58,667 bases of DNA from Holophagales bacterium (GTDB lineage: Bacteria; Acidobacteriota; Thermoanaerobaculia; Multivoradales; Multivoraceae): positions 1 through 58,667 of the forward strand of contig VXVC01000013.1 in assembly GCA_009836625.1 (NCBI GenBank), given 5' to 3'. A model generated the notes under the pieces. The model ran no database searches. It worked only from the letters and a program-made list of their open reading frames with translations, and had not been told where the DNA came from. Both the position numbers and the translations under genes were made by a program. Positions 45,860 through 54,543 of the stretch are shown here, one piece after another. The first letter of the stretch is position 1; each line of letters starts with the position of its first letter.

Positions 45860-46294
45860 ATGCCGGCCATGTCCCGGTCCGAGATCGACGGATTCCTGAG
45901 CGAGCCCCGGATCGGCGTCCTCTGCACGAACGACCTCGACGGATCGCCGAACGGTGTGCCTGTCTGGTTCGAGTGGGACGGTGAGCAGATCCTGATGTTC
46001 AGCAGTGCTTCGCACAAGAAGATCGCCCGGCTAGAGAACGATCCGAGGGCGTCTCTTCTCGTGGCCCGGGAAGCTGGCGAACCGGAGGCGTGGGTCGCCG
46101 TCGACGGTGTCGTGGCGATTGGCGAGGAGGACGTCGTGCCGCTCATGGAACGGCTCGCGGGGCGCTATTGGGTCGACGGGGATCCGGCGATCGCGAGGGC
46201 GCACGCGGAGACGGTCGAGTCGTGGCGCCGGGCCGCGGCACAGTTGCGGGTGCTTACGATCGTCCCGGAGGAGATCAGGAGTTATCGCGCCTGA
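45860..46294 (+). CDS. Pyridoxamine 5'-phosphate oxidase-like flavin protein
   Basis: The protein has 144 residues. FLSEPRIGVLCTNDLDGSPNGVPVWFEWDGEQI and LENDPRASLLVAREAGEPEAWVAVDG are typical of the split-barrel PNPOx-like fold that binds FMN or F420. It is more probably a general flavin/deazaflavin reductase than a true PdxH. It follows the alpha/beta hydrolase by 5 bases and may be cotranscribed. Confidence 0.82.
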   Translation: MPAMSRSEIDGFLSEPRIGVLCTNDLDGSPNGVPVWFEWDGEQILMFSSASHKKIARLENDPRASLLVAREAGEPEAWVAVDGVVAIGEEDVVPLMERLAGRYWVDGDPAIARAHAETVESWRRAAAQLRVLTIVPEEIRSYRA

Positions 46295-46359
46295 GGAGTG
46301 CGATGACCGCGGCGGGTTCGAGGTGGTAGCTCCTTTCTCGAAGCTGCAGGAGTGACGCC

Positions 46360-46692
46360 ATGATGAAGTACAAGGGCTATGTCGCCGCCGTCGAGTTCGA
46401 CGATTCGGTGGGCCGCCTTCAGGGTTGGGTCGTCAACAGCGGGCCGTATCCCATTGCGACGTTCGAAGCGACGGACGTTGATGGGATTCGACGCGAGTTC
46501 GAAGTCTCCGTCGACGAGTACCTGGCATCGTGCGAGGAGGACGGTGTCGAGCCGCGCATGCCGTTCTCCGGCGTCCTGAACCTGCGGCTGGGGCCGGAGT
46601 TGCACCAACAAGCCGCGCTCTCGGCCAGTGCGCTCGGCGTCAGCCTGAACAGTTGGATCAAGCAGGCCGTCGAGGAGAAGGCCGTCCGCTGA
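46360..46692 (+). CDS. Solitary HicB-family antitoxin-like protein
   Basis: The protein has 110 residues. It opens with a HicB partial RNase-H-like fold (MKYKGYVAAVEFDDSVGRLQG and FEATDVDGIRREFEVSVDEYL) and ends with an Arc/CopG-type helix region (LHQQAALSASALGVSLNSWI). HicB normally neutralises a HicA mRNA interferase encoded next to it, but neither side has a HicA-size gene. The ribosome site GCAGGAG is good. It may work as a stand-alone regulator or be a remnant. Confidence 0.75.
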   Translation: MMKYKGYVAAVEFDDSVGRLQGWVVNSGPYPIATFEATDVDGIRREFEVSVDEYLASCEEDGVEPRMPFSGVLNLRLGPELHQQAALSASALGVSLNSWIKQAVEEKAVR

Positions 46693-46823
46693 CGGCGCCC
46701 GGTCCCGTTGGCCATTGCGCTGGTGCCTTTCGTCGACAGGGAGTTCCTGCGTTGCCTTCCACCCCCCAATCACCCTAAGCTGAACGACCACTCATCAGTC
46801 TCGCCCAAGGAGGACGACCGGCA

Positions 46824-48023
46824 GTGGACATCGGCCTGAACGAAGCGCAGAAGACCGTCGGGTACATGACGCCGGAGCGCGAGATGCTCCGCCGGATCGC
46901 CCGGGACTTCACGGACAGGGAGGTCCTCCCGGTCGCCAACGAGCTCGACCCGAAGAAGGAGACGATCCCGCAGTCGTTGATCGACCAGATGGGCGAGCTG
47001 GGCTTCTTCGGCATCGTGATCCCGGAGGAGTACGGCGGCGCCGGGCTGGGCGCGTTCGAGTACTGCCTGGTGGCAGAGGAGTTGGCGCGGGGCTGGATGA
47101 GCGTGGCGAGCATCATCGCCCGCGGCAACGGCTTCTACCGCTCGATCCCGTTCGACGGCGAGGAGCGCCTGAAGCGGATCCGGCTGATGGCCGAGGGCAA
47201 GTACCTCGGCGCGCTGGCCATGTCGGAGCCGGAGGTGGGGTCGGACATCTCGTCGATCACCTGCCGGGCGCGGGTCGAGGACGACCACTGGGTGATCACC
47301 GGCAACAAGTACTGGTGCACCTTCGCGGACGGCGCGAACTTCATCCAGGTCATCGCGCGGACGGAGGGCGATCCGGCGAAGCGCCATGCCGCCCTGACCG
47401 GGATCGGAATCGAGAAGCCGCCCGGCGAGCTGCCGGAGGGCGTCACGGGCTCGCCGATTCCGAAGATCGGCTACCACGGCTGGAAGACCTGGGAGCTCCA
47501 CTTCGAAAACGTCCGCGTGCCGATCACGAAGCAACAGCGCGAGTCCAAGGGTCAGGCGTTCTACGGCATGACCCGCGGCCTGCAGACTGCGCGGGCCCAC
47601 ACCGCGGCGCGGTCGATCGGTCTCGCCCAGGGAGCGCTGGAGCAGGCGATCGCCTACTCGAAGGAGCGCATCCAGTTCCGGCGGCCGATCGCCGACTTCC
47701 AGGCGATCCGCTTCAAGATCGCGAACATGGCGGCCGAGGTCGAGGCGGCCCGCCAGTTGAACTACTCGGTCTGCGCCAAGATCGACACCGGCGTGTCCTG
47801 CGCCAAGGAGGCGGCGATGGTGAAGTACTACGCCGCCGAGATGTCGGAGCGGGTCTGCTCCGACGCGCTGCAGGTGCTGGCCGGCGCCGGCTACACGACG
47901 GACTACCCGGTAGAGCGCTACTGGCGCGACGCGCGGTTGACGAAGATCTTCGAGGGGACATCGGAGATCATGCTGAAGATCGTGTCGGACGAGCTGCTGG
48001 GAAAGCCGTCGCGGAGGAGCTGA
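46824..48023 (+). CDS. Acyl-CoA dehydrogenase
   Basis: A GTG after AAGGAGGA gives 399 residues. AMSEPEVGSDISSITCRA and GNKYWCTFADGANF are FAD/substrate-site segments, and RYWRDARLTKIFEGTSEIMLKI is the C-terminal signature with the usual Glu. It oxidises acyl-CoA to enoyl-CoA using FAD and passes electrons to ETF. The chain specificity cannot be stated. It is monocistronic. Confidence 0.9.
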   Translation: MDIGLNEAQKTVGYMTPEREMLRRIARDFTDREVLPVANELDPKKETIPQSLIDQMGELGFFGIVIPEEYGGAGLGAFEYCLVAEELARGWMSVASIIARGNGFYRSIPFDGEERLKRIRLMAEGKYLGALAMSEPEVGSDISSITCRARVEDDHWVITGNKYWCTFADGANFIQVIARTEGDPAKRHAALTGIGIEKPPGELPEGVTGSPIPKIGYHGWKTWELHFENVRVPITKQQRESKGQAFYGMTRGLQTARAHTAARSIGLAQGALEQAIAYSKERIQFRRPIADFQAIRFKIANMAAEVEAARQLNYSVCAKIDTGVSCAKEAAMVKYYAAEMSERVCSDALQVLAGAGYTTDYPVERYWRDARLTKIFEGTSEIMLKIVSDELLGKPSRRS

Positions 48024-48049
48024 GGGGTGCGTCCATTCCGGGGTTGATC

Positions 48050-48073
48050 GTGGAATGGTCTTGACTATTCCAC
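48050..48073. promoter_or_regulatory. Inverted repeat upstream of the AAA/DUF4143 gene
   Basis: GTGGAAT and ATTCCAC are separated by ten bases (GGTCTTGACT), ending 22 bases before the ATG at 48095. The TTGACT inside could be a -35 element. The repeat is a likely operator or a weak hairpin. Confidence 0.5.
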
Positions 48074-48094
48074 GGCAGTGGGCAGAATGGTCGC

Positions 48095-49306
48095 ATGGGT
48101 TTGGAGTCACCGCGCATCTATGACCCGATACTGACGGAGCATCTCCGCCGGAATCGGCAGATGGCCTTCGTCAGCGGCCCGCGGCAGGTCGGCAAGACGA
48201 CCACCTGTCGCGCGAGGGCCGATGCAACCCTCAACTGGGACGATCTCGACCATCGGGAAGTCGTGCTCTCGGGTCCGCGGCGGGTCGTTGAGACGTTGGA
48301 GCTGGACCACCTGTCCGAAAGGCTGCCCGTCGTGCTGTTCGACGAACTGCACAAGTTTGCGCGCTGGAAGTCCTTCCTCAAGGGGCTCTTCGACAGCTAC
48401 GGGGACCGGATGCGGATTCTGGTTACCGGGAGCAGTCGCCTGGACGTCTACCGGCGCGGCGGCGACAGCCTGATGGGGCGCTACTTCCTCTACCGGATGC
48501 ACCCGTTCTCAGTGGCCGAGGTCGCGCCGCGGGCTCTGGTCGAGCTTCCTGGCCTCCTGGGCCCGCCCCGCGCGATTGGCGATGGCGACTTCGAGGCGCT
48601 CTGGAAGCACGGCGGCTTTCCCGAGCCGTACCTCAGGCGCGACATCCGCTTCACCCGTCGCTGGCGGACTCTCCGATTCGCGCAACTGGTCCGCGAGGAG
48701 GTGCGCGACCTGACCCGAATCCAGCAGCTGGACCAGTTGGAGGTCCTGGTGCGTGTGCTCTCCAGCCGTTCCGGACAGCAGATCGTCTACGACAATCTCG
48801 CCAGGCAGGTCCGGGTGGCGGCCGACACCGTTCGCCGCTGGGTCGCCACGCTCGCCGACCTCCACCTGGGCTTCCTGGTGCGTCCGTGGTTTCGCAACCT
48901 CTCGCGGTCGCTCCGCAAGGAGCCCAAGTGGTACCTGCGGGACTGGTCGGGCGTCGAGGACGCCGGCCAGCGTGCCGAGACCTTCGTTGCCTGCCACCTC
49001 GCCAAGGCCGTCGACGGCTGGAACGATCTCGGTCTGGGCGACTTCGAACTCGCCTACCTGCGGGACAAGGAGAAGCGTGAAGTCGATCTGCTCGTCGTGC
49101 GGGATGGCGAGCCCTGGATCCTCGCCGAAGTCAAGCACGGCGAAGACTCGCTAAGCCCTCACCTCCGCTACTACCAGGATCGCCTGCGGGCGCCCTTCGC
49201 CTTTCAGGTCTCCGTCGCGGCTGACTACGTCGACCGGAGCTGTTTCGAGGATCCTGGAAGGCCCTTGATCGTCCCCGGGCGAACGTTGCTGTCGCAGCTT
49301 CTGTGA
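48095..49306 (+). CDS. AAA-type ATPase with DUF4143 C-terminus
   Basis: The protein has 403 residues. GPRQVGKTT near 28-36 is Walker A and LPVVLFDELHK is Walker B, followed by VTGSSRLDVYRRGGDSLMGR (sensor region). The C-terminal DUF4143 part contains VDLLVVRDGEPWILAEVKHG, a PD-(D/E)XK-like nuclease signature (D, then E and K in AEVK). These ATPases are scattered, horizontally mobile genes of uncertain role, perhaps DNA processing or defence. It stands alone between metabolic genes. Confidence 0.85.
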   Translation: MGLESPRIYDPILTEHLRRNRQMAFVSGPRQVGKTTTCRARADATLNWDDLDHREVVLSGPRRVVETLELDHLSERLPVVLFDELHKFARWKSFLKGLFDSYGDRMRILVTGSSRLDVYRRGGDSLMGRYFLYRMHPFSVAEVAPRALVELPGLLGPPRAIGDGDFEALWKHGGFPEPYLRRDIRFTRRWRTLRFAQLVREEVRDLTRIQQLDQLEVLVRVLSSRSGQQIVYDNLARQVRVAADTVRRWVATLADLHLGFLVRPWFRNLSRSLRKEPKWYLRDWSGVEDAGQRAETFVACHLAKAVDGWNDLGLGDFELAYLRDKEKREVDLLVVRDGEPWILAEVKHGEDSLSPHLRYYQDRLRAPFAFQVSVAADYVDRSCFEDPGRPLIVPGRTLLSQLL

Positions 49307-49430
49307 CCAGGGGGTGTCGGGAGTCATTGCCGGTGGTCCGGATGCCGGTGACCTACACTTCCGGATGCGTAGGGCCGATCCTCGCTGGCAACTGGAGGTT
49401 GTCGGGCGTCCGGAGAGTGGAGGAAACACG

Positions 49431-50759
49431 ATGAGACTCGCCAACCATCTTTGGGACCGCTTCGGCGGTCTGGCTCTTGACGACATCCCGGCGGAAGCGC
49501 GTACCGTGGCCGGCCAGTGCGCGCTCGACTGGTTCGGCTGCGCGCTCGCCGGTAGCCGTGAACCGTTGTCCGGGATCCTCCGCGATGAACTGGGCGGCCA
49601 GGCCGGGCCGTGCTCCATCGTCGGCACGGGGTTGAACTGCCCGCCAGGCGTCGCGGCACTCGTCAACGGCGCCGCGAGTCATGCGCTCGATTTCGATGAC
49701 ACCCACAGCATGATGGGCGGGCATCCCACGGTGCCGGTTTTCCCGGCGGCGTTGGCACAGGCTCAGGAGATGGGTGCGAGCGGCGAGCGGCTGCTGGTGG
49801 CCTTCGTTGTCGGCGTGGAGGTGGAGTCGCGGGTCGGTGCGCTGATCGGAGGCGCTGCCTACAGGAAGGGCTGGCACTCGACCTCGACGATCGGCGTCCA
49901 CGGCGCCGCGGCGGCCGCGTGCCACCTGATGGGCGCGCGCAACGAGCAGTTCGCGCACGCGCTGGGTCTCGCGGCTTCCCAGGCCAGCGGCCTCAAGGCG
50001 AACTTCGGGACCATGACGAAGCCGTTCCACGCCGGGCACGCCGCCGAGCGCGGACTGCTGTCGGCGCGGCTCGCGATGCGGGGTTTCACGTCGAACCCCG
50101 AGGCGGTCGACGGCCGACAGGGCTACGCCGACGCCGCGGCTGCCGGCCATGAGGCCGTCAACTGGCAGCGGCTCAAGGAGCAGGACGGCCGTTTCCTGAT
50201 CGAGGACACGCTGTTCAAGTACCACGCCGCCTGCTACCTGACCCACGCGGCGATCGAGTCGGTTGGACGGTTGCGTCCGCAGTTGGCGGCCGCGGGCGTG
50301 TCGGCAGGGGACGTCGAAAAGGCGATCGTCACGGTGCATCCGGGGTTGCTCGACATTTGCGGCATCCCTGAACCGAAGACGGGCCTGGAGGCGAAGTTCA
50401 GTCTGGTCGCGACGACGTCGTTGGCGATGCTGGGTATCGATACGACGGACACCGGGACGTTCGTCGACGCGACGCTGGACGACCCGGAGGTCGCGCGGAT
50501 GATCGACAGGGTCGAGGTGCGGACGGATCGGGGTCTCGGGCACACGCAGGCGCGAGTGGAACTGCGGGCGAATGGACACAGATTGGAGGAGTTCCATGAC
50601 ACCGGCATTCCGGCGACGGACCTGGAGGCGCAGGGGGCCAAGTTGGCGGCGAAGATGACCGGCCTGACGGCGCCGTTGCTGGGGGCGGAGGCGAGTGATC
50701 GGTTGCGGGAGTTGTCGTTGGGTCTGGAGGCGGTGGGCGACGTTCGCGAGCTCTGCTGA
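49431..50759 (+). CDS. MmgE/PrpD family protein
   Basis: ATG 49431, preceded by GTGGAGGAA, gives 442 residues. ALDWFGCALAGSREPLS, NGAASHALDFDDTHSMMGGHPTVPVFPA and GLKANFGTMTKPFHAGHAAERGLLSARLA are diagnostic of 2-methylcitrate dehydratase/IDS-epimerase-like proteins. The family includes PrpD (methylcitrate dehydratase), cis-aconitate decarboxylase and iminodisuccinate epimerase, so substrate assignment is open. It converges on the aldehyde dehydrogenase with 11 bases between. Confidence 0.88.
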   Translation: MRLANHLWDRFGGLALDDIPAEARTVAGQCALDWFGCALAGSREPLSGILRDELGGQAGPCSIVGTGLNCPPGVAALVNGAASHALDFDDTHSMMGGHPTVPVFPAALAQAQEMGASGERLLVAFVVGVEVESRVGALIGGAAYRKGWHSTSTIGVHGAAAAACHLMGARNEQFAHALGLAASQASGLKANFGTMTKPFHAGHAAERGLLSARLAMRGFTSNPEAVDGRQGYADAAAAGHEAVNWQRLKEQDGRFLIEDTLFKYHAACYLTHAAIESVGRLRPQLAAAGVSAGDVEKAIVTVHPGLLDICGIPEPKTGLEAKFSLVATTSLAMLGIDTTDTGTFVDATLDDPEVARMIDRVEVRTDRGLGHTQARVELRANGHRLEEFHDTGIPATDLEAQGAKLAAKMTGLTAPLLGAEASDRLRELSLGLEAVGDVRELC

Positions 50760-50770
50760 AGGGCTCGCCC

Positions 50771-52267
50771 CTACCCCTCGATCCCCCCGATGCACATGTA
50801 CTTGATCTCGAGGTAGTCGTCGAGCCCGTACTTCGACCCTTCGCGACCGTGGCCGGATTCCTTCATGCCGCCGAAGGGGGCCATTTCGTTGGAGATGATG
50901 CCTTCGTTGATGCCGACGATGCCGTACTCGAGCGCTTCGCTGACGCGCCAGATGCGGCCGACGTCGCGGGCGTAGAAGTAGCTCGCCAGGCCGAACTCGG
51001 TGTCGTTGGCCATGGCGATCGCTTCTTCTTCGGTGCTGAACTTCATTAGCGGCGCGATGGGGCCGAAGATTTCTTCGCGGAAGACCCGCATGTCGTCGGT
51101 CACGCCGGTGAGGATCGTGGGCTGGACGAAGCACTCGCCGAGATCGGACTGGCCGCCGCCGATCTCGACGGTGGCGCCGCGGTCGACCGCGTCGGTGACG
51201 CGGCTGGTCACGTTCGCGACGGCCTCGGTGCTGATCAGCGGGCCGACGGTGACGCCGTCCTCGGTGCCGTCGCCCATCTTGATCCCGGCCACCGCCGCGG
51301 CGAGTTTCTCGGCGAACTCGTCGTAGACGCCTTCCTGGACGAGGATGCGGTTGGCGCAGACGCAGGTCTGGCCGGCGTTTCGGAACTTGCAGATCATGGC
51401 GCCGGCCACCGCCGCGTCCAGGTCGGCGTCGTCGAACACGATGAAGGGCGCGTTGCCGCCCAGTTCCATCGACATCCGCTTCATCGTGCCCGCGCACTGA
51501 GACATGAGCAGCTTGCCGACCGCGGTGGAACCCGTGAAGGTGAGCTTGCGGACCGTGGGGTTGGATGTCAGTTCCTTGCCGATCTCCTCGGTCTGGCCGC
51601 AGAGGATGTTGATCACCCCGGCCGGGATGCCCGCCCGCTCCGCCAGCTCGGCCAGTGCGTTGGCTGACAGCGGCGTTTCGTTGGCCGGCTTGCAGACCAC
51701 CGTGCAGCCGGCGGCGAGGGCCGGCGCGATCTTGCGCGCGAGCATGGCGTTGGGGAAGTTCCAGGGCGTGATGCAGGCCACCACGCCGACCGGCTGCTTG
51801 ATGGTGACGACCCGCTTGTCGTTGGCAGGCTGCGGGATCGTGTCGCCGTACACGCGCTTCGCCTCTTCGGCGAACCACTCGACGTAGCTGGCGCCGTAGG
51901 CGATCTCCCCGCGGGCCTCGAAGAGGGGCTTGCCCTGCTCCGCGGTCATCATCCGGGCCAGGTCTTCCTGGCTCTCCATCATCAGGTCGAACCAGCGCCG
52001 CAGCATTGCGGCGCGCTCCTTGGCCGTGGTGTGCCGCCACTCTTCGAAGGCCCTTCCGGCGGCGTCGATGGCGCGCTTCGTTTCGGCGCCGCCGCAGCAG
52101 GCGACTTCGGCCAGGGTCTCGCCGGTGGCCGGGTTCTCGACGGCGAAGGTCTCGCCGGAGTCCGTGTCGACCCACTGACCGTCGATGTAGGCCTGGTCGC
52201 GGAGGAGGCCGGGGTCGGCCAGGTCGATGCGGGCGGCCGGGGCTCGGGTGGCTGTGGCAGTAGTCAT
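50771..52267 (-). CDS. gabD: NAD(P)-dependent succinate-semialdehyde-type aldehyde dehydrogenase
   Basis: ATG 52267 gives 498 residues. TPWNFPNAMLARKIAPALAAG, ELGGNAPFIVFDDADLD (general base Glu) and FRNAGQTCVCANRILVQ (nucleophile Cys) define the superfamily. EEIFGPIAPL and the end GHGREGSKYGLDDYLEIKYM resemble GabD-type succinate-semialdehyde dehydrogenases. It oxidises an aldehyde such as succinate semialdehyde to the acid. It is divergent from the selenoprotein gene. Confidence 0.85.
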   Translation of the reverse strand: MTTATATRAPAARIDLADPGLLRDQAYIDGQWVDTDSGETFAVENPATGETLAEVACCGGAETKRAIDAAGRAFEEWRHTTAKERAAMLRRWFDLMMESQEDLARMMTAEQGKPLFEARGEIAYGASYVEWFAEEAKRVYGDTIPQPANDKRVVTIKQPVGVVACITPWNFPNAMLARKIAPALAAGCTVVCKPANETPLSANALAELAERAGIPAGVINILCGQTEEIGKELTSNPTVRKLTFTGSTAVGKLLMSQCAGTMKRMSMELGGNAPFIVFDDADLDAAVAGAMICKFRNAGQTCVCANRILVQEGVYDEFAEKLAAAVAGIKMGDGTEDGVTVGPLISTEAVANVTSRVTDAVDRGATVEIGGGQSDLGECFVQPTILTGVTDDMRVFREEIFGPIAPLMKFSTEEEAIAMANDTEFGLASYFYARDVGRIWRVSEALEYGIVGINEGIISNEMAPFGGMKESGHGREGSKYGLDDYLEIKYMCIGGIEG

Positions 52268-52349
52268 GGACGTCACTCCCTTCGCAGTTGGCGCGGTCGA
52301 TCAATCCTAAGATGTATCAGCCCGCTGGTCGGGTCGCGGAGGAGACACG

Positions 52350-53585
52350 ATGGTCCGTTTGTCCGACATGCCCGAGGTCGAAGCCGCCCACCTGGTGGCG
52401 AAGGAGTGCGTGCCGTTCGCCACGCGGCCCTGGGTCGAGGGTCCGCCGCTGGCGGAGCGGCGGGTGGCGCTGGTGACGTCCGCCGGCCTGCACCGGGTGG
52501 GCGATCGCGCCTTCTCGACGGTCGATCTGAGCTACCGCGTGATTCCCGGCTCGATCTCGACCAGCGACCTGACGATGACGCACTCGTCCGTCCACTTCGA
52601 TCGGACCGGCTTCCGCGAGGACGTCAACGTCGTGTTTCCGCTCGATCGGCTGCGCGAACTGGCGAGCGAGGGGGAGATCGGATCCGTCGCCGACTACCAC
52701 TACTCGGTGATGGGCGCCGGCTGGCCGCCCGAAGCGATCGAAGACACGATGCGCGAGCTCGCGTCGCGACTCAGGGAGGACGGGGTGGAGGCGGTCTGCC
52801 TCTGTCCCGTGTGACCGAACTGCAGCCGCGCCGTGGGCGCGGCGAGTCACTTCCTCGAAGACGAAGGCATCGCGACGACGGGCATCAGCCTGGTGCGGAA
52901 CAACACGGAGCGGATGGAGTTGCCGCGGTTCCTGTGGGTGCCGTTCGAGCTGGGGCGTCCCTTCGGCGCGCCCCACGAGCCGGACTTCCAGCGCCGCGTC
53001 CTGCGCGCGGCGCTCGGGTTGCTGGAGCGGTGCGACGGCACCGTGATCCTGGAGGACTTTCCCGATGACGCTCCCGCCGGCGACGACGACGGCCCCGCCT
53101 GGTCCTGCCCGGTCTCGTTCGTCGGAGCCGCCGCGGATGACGGGGGCTTGGTGGGCGCGGTTCTTGCGGAGCTGCGCCGGCTGGCGCCGTGGCAGGAAAT
53201 GTACGCGGCCCAACGCGGCCGCTCCGCGCCGCCGGCAAGCGGCCTGAGCCACGAACAGATCGTCCGCGGACTGAGCGCCCTGGCTATTGGCGCCAGGGAC
53301 CCCTCCGTCGCCACGAACCTGCCGCTGCCGGAGTGGGTGCGCCTGGGCTGCGACGACCTGCGCACCTGGTACATGGAGGCGGCCCAGGGCCGTCCCGGCC
53401 GGGCGACGTCGCTCGAGCTACGGGACTGGTTCTGGCGCGAGACGGCGCTGGCCCGCCTGATCGGCGCTTCCGCGGTGCGGCTCGCGGGCTCGGAACACCC
53501 GGCGCTCCACATGTTCGGCCGCCGCGCCATGGTCCCGCGCGTCTACATGAACGACCTGATGCCCGGCGTCGAGCCGTACATCTAG
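52350..53585 (+). CDS. Probable selenoprotein, GrdB-like (glycine/sarcosine/betaine reductase selenoprotein B family)
   Basis: Two abutting frames, 52350-52814 (154 codons) and the frame from 52833, are in the same phase and separated only by a UGA at 52812-52814. Reading it as selenocysteine gives 411 residues with Sec155 in CPV-U-PNC, a UxxC redox motif followed by SRAVGAASHFLEDEGIATTG. This is the exact place where the GrdB-like family has U or C. N-terminal VNVVFPLDRLRELASEGEIG and YHYSVMGAGWPPEAIEDTM also fit that family. A 7-base-pair hairpin 18 nt downstream fits a SECIS. The C-terminal 200 residues are less typical. The protein likely acts as a thiol/selenol reductase. Conventional translation would split it and leave the second half without a ribosome site. 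Confidence 0.82.
52825..52843 (+). promoter_or_regulatory. SECIS-like hairpin
   Basis: GCCGCGC-CGTGG-GCGCGGC is a perfect 7-base-pair stem with a 5-base loop whose second base is G. Its loop starts 18 bases after the last base of the UGA, within the 16-37 base window of bacterial SECIS models. Confidence 0.7.
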
Positions 53586-53653
53586 CCAGTTAGCATCGGC
53601 CGCATGAACGTTGAGAGCGAGACGCGGGACGCGGGCCGGTAGAAGGAGTCACT

Positions 53654-54526
53654 CTGAGTCAGCTCCTGCAGGTTCTCGTCAATGGTCTGGCCGTCGGCTG
53701 TATCTACGGCCTGATCGCTCTCGGCTTCGTCCTCGTCTACAAGGCGACGGAGATGGTGAACTTCGCCCAGGGCGATCTCATGATGCTGGGCGCCTTCGTG
53801 GCGGTGACCCTGATCGGCGACTTCGGCCTGCCTTGGGTGCTGGGGCTGTTGCTGTCGGTCCTGGCGCTGGCGGTCTTCGGCTATCTGCTCGACGCCTTCG
53901 TGCTGCGCCGCGTTCTGGGCGAACCGCAGTTCGCCATCGTGATGCTGACGATCGGGCTGGGCTTCATCTTCCGCGCCGTGGCGGGGCTGGTGTGGGGCTA
54001 CGACCCGCAGAGCTTTCCCACTCCGTACACCGGCAAGTCGCTGCGGGTCGGCGAAGTCGTCGTCAGCTACGAGAACTTCGCGATCCTGCTGGGAACCCTC
54101 ATCCTCTGCGTCGTGCTGTTCCTCTTCTTCCGCCGCACGCGGCTCGGCATCGCCATGCAGGCCACCTCGCAGAACCAGCTCGCGGCCTACTACGTCGGCA
54201 TCCCGGTCAAGCGGGTCTTCTCCCTGGTGTGGGCGATCTCCGCCGGAGTCGCCGCCGTGGCCGGGATCCTCCTGGCGCCCGTCTCGCTGGTCCAGCCCGG
54301 GATGGGATTCATCGGGATCAAGGCCTTCGCGGCCGCGGTGATCGGCGGCTTCGGCTCGATCCCCGGCGCGTTGCTCGGCGGCTGGATCATCGGCATCGCC
54401 GAGCAGTTCGCGGGGGTCTACCTGCCCGCCGGTTTCCAGGAGATGTCCGCCTACGGCATTCTCATTCTGGCCTTGATCCTGCGGCCCCAGGGCCTGTTCG
54501 CACAGATTCAGCGAAAGAAAGTCTGA
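53654..54526 (+). CDS. livH: Branched-chain amino acid-type ABC permease LivH
   Basis: Conserved LivH sequence (NGLAVGCIYGLIALGFVLVY) runs upstream of the first standard start (ATG 53753). A CTG at 53654, five bases after GAAGGAG, is the apparent start, giving 290 residues with about eight membrane helices. ATEMVNFAQGDLMMLGAF and GAFGSIPGALLGG-like motifs identify the LivH family; here GGFGSIPGALLGGW lies near 225-240. It forms the permease with LivM. No substrate-binding protein gene is present in the window. Confidence 0.85.
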   Translation: MSQLLQVLVNGLAVGCIYGLIALGFVLVYKATEMVNFAQGDLMMLGAFVAVTLIGDFGLPWVLGLLLSVLALAVFGYLLDAFVLRRVLGEPQFAIVMLTIGLGFIFRAVAGLVWGYDPQSFPTPYTGKSLRVGEVVVSYENFAILLGTLILCVVLFLFFRRTRLGIAMQATSQNQLAAYYVGIPVKRVFSLVWAISAGVAAVAGILLAPVSLVQPGMGFIGIKAFAAAVIGGFGSIPGALLGGWIIGIAEQFAGVYLPAGFQEMSAYGILILALILRPQGLFAQIQRKKV

Positions 54527-54543
54527 CGGCCGGCGAGCATCGA

